Positions 6,790-10,841 of a DNA stretch of 10,841 nucleotides are shown in pieces; within the stretch, counting starts at the first letter, position 1; every line of letters begins with the position of its first letter. Source of the DNA: Pseudomonadota bacterium (lineage in GTDB: Bacteria; Desulfobacterota; Syntrophia; Syntrophales; JADFWA01); NCBI GenBank assembly GCA_030596145.1, contig JAUVKS010000038.1, forward strand, positions 1 through 10,841. Direction: 5' to 3'. Position numbers and translations under genes: made by a program. Below the pieces are notes generated by a model that was not told the origin of the DNA, did not search any database, and worked only from the letters and a program-made list of their open reading frames with translations.

Positions 6790-7533
6790 TTATATCTTCA
6801 CTGACTTTTTTGTGATCATAACGGCAATACCAAAAAACACCATTATAAGACAAAGCACCTGCCCCATCGTAAGCATTCCAAAGACGAACCCCAACTGTGG
6901 ATCTGCCGCCCTGAAAAACTCGATGAAAAAACGAACTGTGCCGTAACCGATAAGGTACAGGGAAAACAGGAAGCCGTCAAAATATTTCTTTTTTCTCATA
7001 ATCCAGAGGATTGTGAAAAGGAATATCCCTTCAAAAAAAGCTTCATAAAGTTGCGATGGATGCCGGAGCCTGTGATATGGATCTAAGGGAAAGTACATTC
7101 CCCAGGGTACAGTGGTTACTCGACCATAAAGCTCACCGTTGATAAAATTGCCTATTCTGCCGAATGTGTATCCCAGGGGAATTGCGGGACAAAAAAGGTC
7201 TGCAAAACGCCAGAAATTTATCTTGTGTTTACGACAGAAGATGATTGAAGCCAGAAGGACTCCGATGGCACCTCCATGATAGGACATACCGCTGATTCCC
7301 ACGTACCGGAAACCGCCGGCAAAATCGAATGGCAATATGATTTGAAGTGGGTGATGCAGGTAATATTCAAAGTTATAGAATAGAACATATCCAAGTCTTG
7401 CTCCAATTATAAGCCCGGCAATAGCCCATACAAAGCAGTTCTGTATCGTTTCCTTCGAATAATCATAATTTTCATTCCTGATTCTATAGAGGACAAGGAT
7501 GTATGTAAGGAAGAATGCAACAAGATACATCAA
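6790..7533 (-). CDS. lgt: Prolipoprotein diacylglyceryl transferase
   Basis: Lgt moves diacylglycerol from phosphatidylglycerol to the lipobox cysteine of prolipoproteins in the inner membrane. From the first usable start (TTG at 7533) there are 247 residues with several hydrophobic segments. The catalytic loop SYHGGAIG contains His86, equivalent to E. coli His103. The Lgt signature GRIGNFINGELYGR is at 125-138, and RHPSQLYEA and RFFIEFFR follow. Homology does not start at 7533: the same frame upstream encodes HYIPEHINPNIIEIGAFQLR and then YYGLM, matching the E. coli N-terminus, including the essential Tyr26 position. That frame is open back to a TGA at 7636-7638 but has no ATG, GTG or TTG before 7533. 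So the real gene probably begins near 7600-7620 with a rare start, or its start was lost or frameshifted. The coordinates given are the conservative ones. Confidence 0.85.
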   Translation of the reverse strand: MMYLVAFFLTYILVLYRIRNENYDYSKETIQNCFVWAIAGLIIGARLGYVLFYNFEYYLHHPLQIILPFDFAGGFRYVGISGMSYHGGAIGVLLASIIFCRKHKINFWRFADLFCPAIPLGYTFGRIGNFINGELYGRVTTVPWGMYFPLDPYHRLRHPSQLYEAFFEGIFLFTILWIMRKKKYFDGFLFSLYLIGYGTVRFFIEFFRAADPQLGFVFGMLTMGQVLCLIMVFFGIAVMITKKSVKI

Positions 7534-7640
7534 GCCGTAATAACGAAGCTGGAATGCCCCGATTTCGATAATATTCGGGTTGATGTGTTCAGGTATGTAA
7601 TGCCAGAAATTTGTGATTTGCCCATACCCCCATTTTCATT

Positions 7641-7655
7641 CCGGCAGACTGCCGG
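7641..7655. repeat. Short perfect palindrome between the FmdB-like gene and lgt
   Basis: CCGGCAGACTGCCGG is a 7-bp inverted repeat around one base. It lies just after the FmdB-like stop (7668) and just upstream of the lgt coding homology. There is no U-run on either side, so it is more like a REP-type palindrome than an intrinsic terminator. Confidence 0.55.
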
Positions 7656-7667
7656 CATGTTTCAGGC

Positions 7668-7850
7668 TCAGGTAAAACCCTGGCCGGGTGAGGCACAGGA
7701 CGAACAACTACTTGAAAAAACTGACAAAAGTTTTTTAACCTCGCTACTATCGCACTTTGGGCATTTTAAATCCTTGTCATCATCATTGATGGAGCGCACG
7801 AGTTCAAATGAATTGTCACAATTACTGCACTCATATTCATAAATTGGCAT
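7668..7850 (-). CDS. FmdB-family zinc ribbon protein
   Basis: 60 residues beginning MPIYEYECSNC, the hallmark start of FmdB/CxxC_CxxC_SSSS zinc ribbon proteins. Two zinc knuckles are visible: Cys8-Cys11 and Cys30-Cys33. A third CxxC (Cys49, Cys52) lies in a Ser/Cys-rich tail (SSSCSSC), common in members from anaerobes. The name comes from a putative regulator beside formamidase or acetamidase genes; the molecular role is not settled. The start has GGAGG eight bases upstream and lies four bases after the preceding gene, so they are co-transcribed. It is about 10-30 residues shorter than many relatives; a palindrome lies right after its stop, which might have trimmed its end. Confidence 0.85.
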   Translation of the reverse strand: MPIYEYECSNCDNSFELVRSINDDDKDLKCPKCDSSEVKKLLSVFSSSCSSCASPGQGFT

Positions 7851-7854
7851 ATTT

Positions 7855-8103
7855 TTATCCTCCTACCGGGCAGGCATTTGAAAATGTAACAGAAAAGACT
7901 ATCATTCCCCTTTCTGATAATTTTTCAAATGCCTCCTTGACGGCATTAAAAATCTCTTCTTTGTCACCTGTTAAGACCGAGCTCATCGGTCCTTTTTGAA
8001 TCGTAATATCATATTTTTCGATAATTCTCCACGCGTCTTCTATGGCGGGAGAGAGCTTTTCCTGTTTCAGGGGATACAGGCTAATCTGCGCTGAAATTTC
8101 CAT
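7855..8103 (-). CDS. MTH1187/YkoF-type thiamine-binding-like protein
   Basis: 82 residues starting MEISAQISLYPL, with KYDITIQKGPMSSVLTGDKEEIF and a C-terminal strand IVFSVTFSN. This is the ferredoxin-like fold of the MTH1187/YkoF superfamily (DUF77), some members of which bind thiamine or hydroxymethylpyrimidine. Length is near the usual 95-100 for single-domain members. Its start overlaps the end of trxB by 23 bases, with GGGGAGG just ahead of the ATG, so it is translationally linked to trxB. Nothing in the neighbourhood points to thiamine metabolism, so the ligand is open. Confidence 0.8.
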   Translation of the reverse strand: MEISAQISLYPLKQEKLSPAIEDAWRIIEKYDITIQKGPMSSVLTGDKEEIFNAVKEAFEKLSERGMIVFSVTFSNACPVGG

Positions 8104-9052
8104 AGGCCTCCCCTTTTAATTCCTCGACATAGAGCTGGGCGGAGAACGCCGCCGTAGCCCCATCGCCACTGGCTGTTACTATCTGCCGGAGAAGTTTCTG
8201 GATGCAGTCACCGCAGGCAAATATTCCACTTTCCGATGTCTTCATATCACTGTCTACAATAATATAACCATTATCATCGAGATTCACAAGGCCGCGGATG
8301 GTATTGGTGTTCGGCACCAACCCAATGAATACAAACGCGCCATCCGCCTCGATTACCCTGGAATCACCGGGTGGCTTCAGGTCCTTTATCTTGATACCTG
8401 TGACAAAATCATCCCCCAGTATCTCCTCCGGCACAGAATTCCAGGCAAAGTCGATCCTGTCATTTGAAAAGGCTCTATCCCGAAGCACACCTGTGGCGCG
8501 CAGACGGTCTCGACGATGAACTATGGTGACCTTACTGGCAAACTTAGTAAGGTAGATGGCCTCCTGGATTGCCGTATCCCCACCTCCGATGACTACGACT
8601 TCTCTGTTTTTATAGAAAGGGCCATCGCAGGTAGCACAGTTTGATACACCTCTTCCCAGGAAAGTCTCCTCCCCGGGAATGCCCAGTTTTCTCCAGGATG
8701 CGCCAGTCGCTATGATAATGGAAAGTGACTGGTATGTATTGCTGTTTGTTTTTACTTCCCAACCACCGGTTTCACCAAGCTGTTTTTTTGTAATGGATGC
8801 CACATCTTCTGAGACGGTCTCAAGACCGAATTTCTCTGCCTGTTTCCTGAATCGCTCGATCAGTTCAAACCCGTTTACCGGCTCCGGGATGCCCGGATAA
8901 TTTTCTACGAGATCGGTGATTGTGACCTGGCTGACTGTAGAACCTCCCCCGATTAACAACACCTTCAGACCGGCCCTCGATGCGTATTGTCCTGCTGTAA
9001 AACCGCCGGGGCCTCCACCTACGATAATAATATCATAAATCTTGTTTTCCAT
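8081..9052 (-). CDS. trxB: Thioredoxin-disulfide reductase
   Basis: 323 residues, the normal size for the low-molecular-weight flavoprotein that reduces thioredoxin with NADPH in the cytosol. The FAD fold is IIVGGGPGGFTAGQYA (9-24). The redox-active CATC has Cys139 and Cys142, and both codons are ordinary cysteine, not TGA. The NADPH fold is VVIGGGDTAIQEA (153-165), followed by HRRDRLRA (179-186), whose arginines favour NADPH. The C-terminal FAD motif is GIFACGDC (276-283), followed by RQIVTASGDGATAA. GAAGGA lies seven bases before the ATG. The gene is now separated from the radical SAM gene upstream by a 142-bp inverted-repeat element. Confidence 0.95.
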   Translation of the reverse strand: MENKIYDIIIVGGGPGGFTAGQYASRAGLKVLLIGGGSTVSQVTITDLVENYPGIPEPVNGFELIERFRKQAEKFGLETVSEDVASITKKQLGETGGWEVKTNSNTYQSLSIIIATGASWRKLGIPGEETFLGRGVSNCATCDGPFYKNREVVVIGGGDTAIQEAIYLTKFASKVTIVHRRDRLRATGVLRDRAFSNDRIDFAWNSVPEEILGDDFVTGIKIKDLKPPGDSRVIEADGAFVFIGLVPNTNTIRGLVNLDDNGYIIVDSDMKTSESGIFACGDCIQKLLRQIVTASGDGATAAFSAQLYVEELKGEAYGNFSAD

Positions 9053-9072
9053 TGTTCATTCCTTCGTTACTC

Positions 9073-9214
9073 GAGACCTTTGAAAAATGTTCAATTTCGT
9101 GCAAGTTCAAGGAAGGCGAAAATTTTAACCGCAGGAATACATTGAGTATTTTGAGGATTAAAATTTGAGCCTGACGCCGAAATTGGGCGAAAGAGGGCGT
9201 TTTGCAAAGGTCTC
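9073..9214. mobile_element. 142-bp MITE-like element with terminal inverted repeats
   Basis: The left end GAGACCTTTGAAAAA (9073-9087) is inverted at the right end as TTTTGCAAAGGTCTC (9200-9214), 14 of 15 bases matching. Both sides are flanked immediately by TACTC (9068-9072 and 9215-9219), a perfect 5-bp target duplication. The interior also holds inverted pairs (AAATTTTAA with TTAAAATTT-type arms, CAATTTCG with CGAAATTG), so the whole can fold as a long imperfect hairpin. There is no transposase gene; it would need one in trans. It sits between the radical SAM gene and trxB. Confidence 0.85.
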
Positions 9215-9222
9215 TACTCAGC

Positions 9223-10149
9223 TTACCTGGTGAAATAGAGCAACCTGTCATCCCGTCTCTCCATCCCGATAAGATTTTTATCTAATAATTCTTCCACATA
9301 TTTTATTGTTTCATTACGATGGATGTTCAATCCGGCAGATATATCCTCAATCGAGCAGGGGCGACGTTTCAGAAGCTCAAGAACATCCTCCCTGCTTGCG
9401 GTAAATTCATCAAGATTATGAACTCCTGAATAGTCCGCGATAATTTCGCAACTGGAGCCAAAAATGCCTGCAATTTCCTCCATTTTTTCTTCAGTTACCC
9501 TGTCCACAAAGGATTCCACCGGCGTCCTGACCGCGGTGTTGAGCTGAACATGATCCGGCAGGATTCGATCTACATGAGTCTTGATTTTCAAGACCTCACC
9601 TTCAATCGCGGTAACTCCATCTACCAGAAATACCTCCAGCCATATCTGGCCGGAATAACTCTTGCGGAGTGAACACAGCCCGTCCACCATTTTTTCAAAG
9701 GAGATGTCTCTGTGCGGACGATTCACATGTCGAAAGGTCTTTTCGTCCCCCGCATCGAGTGAGGGAATAATAAGATCTGCCCCCAAGACAGACTCACGGA
9801 CTTTATCCATCCAGAACAGCGAACCGTTTGTCAGTACGGCCACCGGAATATCTGTGATTTTCTTAATCCCGCGAATGATCTCGTCGATGCCGCTGTGAAG
9901 GGTAGGTTCCCCGGAACCGGCAAGTGTAATGTAGTCCGGGCGTGAGATTTCTGTTAGCCTTTGTTTTACGTCCCGCAGAATCTCATCGATGGGAAAATAT
10001 TCTTTCAGTTTTATGGTCTTGTTTGTTGTTCTCCCCAACTGACAATAGATACAATCATAGGAACATATCTTGAACGGGATAAGGTCAACCCCAAGTGATC
10101 TTCCCAGACGTCTTGATGGCACAGGGCCGTAAGTATATTTAGTCTTCAT
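9223..10149 (-). CDS. Radical SAM protein (COG0731, wyosine-synthase-like) with C-terminal winged helix
   Basis: 308 residues. The start YGPVPSRRLGRSLGVDLIP is typical of a bacterial radical SAM group classed with COG0731 (tRNA wyosine-type synthase relatives). The 4Fe-4S cluster motif is Cys29-x3-Cys33-x2-Cys36 (CSYDCIYC), and GSGEPTLH (77-84) is the GGE-type SAM-binding segment. LTNGSLF and the later LEVFLVDGV are barrel strands. Residues about 240-308 look like a winged helix (DVLELLKRRPCSIEDISAGL, then a helix and a basic wing), which suggests nucleic-acid or regulatory contact. The substrate is unknown; bacteria do not make wyosine, so that name should not be transferred. GAGG lies four bases before the ATG. 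The gene is bracketed by two related inverted-repeat elements. Confidence 0.88.
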   Translation of the reverse strand: MKTKYTYGPVPSRRLGRSLGVDLIPFKICSYDCIYCQLGRTTNKTIKLKEYFPIDEILRDVKQRLTEISRPDYITLAGSGEPTLHSGIDEIIRGIKKITDIPVAVLTNGSLFWMDKVRESVLGADLIIPSLDAGDEKTFRHVNRPHRDISFEKMVDGLCSLRKSYSGQIWLEVFLVDGVTAIEGEVLKIKTHVDRILPDHVQLNTAVRTPVESFVDRVTEEKMEEIAGIFGSSCEIIADYSGVHNLDEFTASREDVLELLKRRPCSIEDISAGLNIHRNETIKYVEELLDKNLIGMERRDDRLLYFTR

Positions 10150-10176
10150 ATGACCTCACATCGCAGTTCGTAAGTC

Positions 10177-10212
10177 GAGACCTTTGCAAAATGTTCATTT
10201 TCCAAAGGTCTC
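10177..10212. mobile_element. 36-bp palindromic derivative of the 9073-9214 element
   Basis: GAGACCTTTGCAAAA (10177-10191), then TGTTCA, then TTTTCCAAAGGTCTC (10198-10212): the two 15-base arms match at 14 positions. The first 21 bases match the left end of the 142-bp element at all but one position. Perfect 5-bp duplications AAGTC flank it (10172-10176 and 10213-10217). It is essentially two element ends with almost no interior. Confidence 0.85.
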
Positions 10213-10235
10213 AAGTCGGCATAATTACACCCCCA

Positions 10236-10841
10236 TTACGGAAATTGAGGACGCGCGTGCCGGGCTTCCAGAACCAGATCACCCACCTTGCAACCTATTT
10301 TATCCGCGATAACGGGACACTTTGCCTGAAGCAGAAAAAACAGGTTTTGATTTTTATCGGAGAGCGATTCATAGTTTCCCTGACCCTTGGAGATTATCAT
10401 ATCCGCTCTCTCGTAATACTGTAAGAATTCTTCAGAACTTGATTCCAGGACAACACCGGGAAAATCGGCGCCCGTGCTTATTACCCTCACGATATCAGTA
10501 ATCCCGACGGATATGGCATCTTCCATGGTTGCATCGTTGATTATGGGCTTCCCTCTGACGGCAAATACGATATCAATGTCCGTCTCTTGAAGCAACAGTT
10601 TAATCAGTATCTTGTCCAGGACGATCTCTCCCGCGTTATCGCCTATATAGAGAAGAGTCTCGGAGTTTTTCAGAGAGTTTTCGAAGGCAGGAAAATCAAA
10701 AAAATTGGATTTTTTGGTCATGAAGCCTTCAAAGATTTCATGAATATCGTTCCACTGGCGCTCAGGCCCGAAGTCAATGAGATTTCCGGTACCGGCAAGC
10801 TTCAGCGCGTTGATTACAGGCGAAGATGACTCCTTGACAAG
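10236..10841 (-). CDS. DUF89 / ARMT1-like metal-dependent phosphatase family protein, 5' end missing
   Basis: The frame is open to the window edge, so 201 C-terminal residues are visible; the ATG at 10721 is internal, since the upstream codons read LKLAGTGNLIDFG, a conserved part of the family. The core motif YIGDNAGEIVLDK starts at about visible residue 65 (Asp and Asn bind metal), followed by VRGKPIINDATMEDA, and ISKGQGNYESL then AKCPVIADKIGCKVGD near the C-terminus. The family includes damage-control phosphatases acting on sugar phosphates and related metabolites; the substrate here is unknown. The usual length is about 280-300, so roughly 90 residues lie beyond the window. It stops 86 bases before the radical SAM gene, with the 36-bp palindrome in between. 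Confidence 0.9.
   Translation of the reverse strand, partial: LVKESSSPVINALKLAGTGNLIDFGPERQWNDIHEIFEGFMTKKSNFFDFPAFENSLKNSETLLYIGDNAGEIVLDKILIKLLLQETDIDIVFAVRGKPIINDATMEDAISVGITDIVRVISTGADFPGVVLESSSEEFLQYYERADMIISKGQGNYESLSDKNQNLFFLLQAKCPVIADKIGCKVGDLVLEARHARPQFP

Noticed and set aside
7641..7655. An intrinsic terminator after the FmdB-like gene
   Set aside because: The stem has no U-run on either strand and coding homology to lgt begins directly downstream.
7668..7680. Selenocysteine read-through of the FmdB-like TGA
   Set aside because: A second TGA follows two codons later, no conserved residue is expected there, and no fitting hairpin position is seen.
9033..9251. A 72-aa minus-strand open frame
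   Set aside because: It runs across the inverted-repeat element and overlaps both neighbouring genes; its sequence is just the translated element.
9073..10212. The two inverted-repeat elements as the ends of a composite transposon carrying the radical SAM gene
   Set aside because: Each element has its own different 5-bp duplication (TACTC and AAGTC), so they inserted independently.

Overview
The window looks like a chromosomal stretch of a moderate-GC, probably anaerobic bacterium of the Desulfobacterota (former deltaproteobacteria). This is inferred from the protein families, the many small C-rich/G-rich palindromic repeats typical of such genomes, and a clear selenocysteine gene. I could not run a search, so the taxonomy is a guess.

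Layout. Only the first gene is on the + strand: the 3' part of a long-chain polyprenyl diphosphate synthase (1-765). It meets the minus-strand block tail to tail, with one base between the stop codons. All other genes read leftward. In transcription order they are: a DUF89/ARMT1-like protein cut by the right edge (10841-10236); a COG0731-type radical SAM protein (10149-9223); thioredoxin reductase trxB (9052-8081); a small thiamine-binding-like protein (8103-7855); an FmdB-type zinc ribbon (7850-7668); lgt (from about 7610 to 6790, start codon unclear); a 79-aa membrane-anchored protein (6728-6489); a 156-bp gap; an FAD/NAD(P)H CoA-disulfide reductase/NADH oxidase homologue (6332-4986); a TrmH/SpoU RNA methyltransferase (4972-4190); a broken cutA (4174-4056); a PfkB-family kinase (4059-3178); a metallo-beta-lactamase-fold hydrolase (3081-2440); and nnr, the NAD(P)HX repair enzyme (2395-767).

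Main discovery. The CoA-disulfide reductase-like gene is usually expected to start with an N-terminal GxGxxG FAD motif. Here that motif lies upstream of an in-frame TGA. The TGA is codon 44 of a frame that begins at a well-placed ATG with an AAGGAGG ribosome binding site, and it falls exactly where the family has its redox-active cysteine. Immediately downstream is a perfect 8-bp hairpin with a GGA loop at bacterial-SECIS distance. I read this as a selenoprotein of 448 residues, not as a 403-residue protein starting at 6197.

Other structure. A cutA gene has lost its middle part and its frame, leaving only its two ends between the methyltransferase and pfkB. A 142-bp inverted-repeat element (9073-9214) and a 36-bp palindromic derivative of it (10177-10212) flank the radical SAM gene, and each has its own perfect 5-bp target duplication. 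Three C-rich/G-rich palindromes lie in the nnr-MBL-pfkB region; one sits inside nnr in frame and adds about 16 residues. lgt has no canonical start codon ahead of its conserved N-terminal region, and a palindrome lies just upstream.

How the genes fit together. The block mixes thiol/disulfide redox (trxB, the selenoprotein reductase), nicotinamide-cofactor repair (nnr), lipoprotein maturation (lgt) and RNA modification. The short spacings and overlaps suggest a few operons, probably with breaks at 6333-6488 and at the mobile-element insertions.
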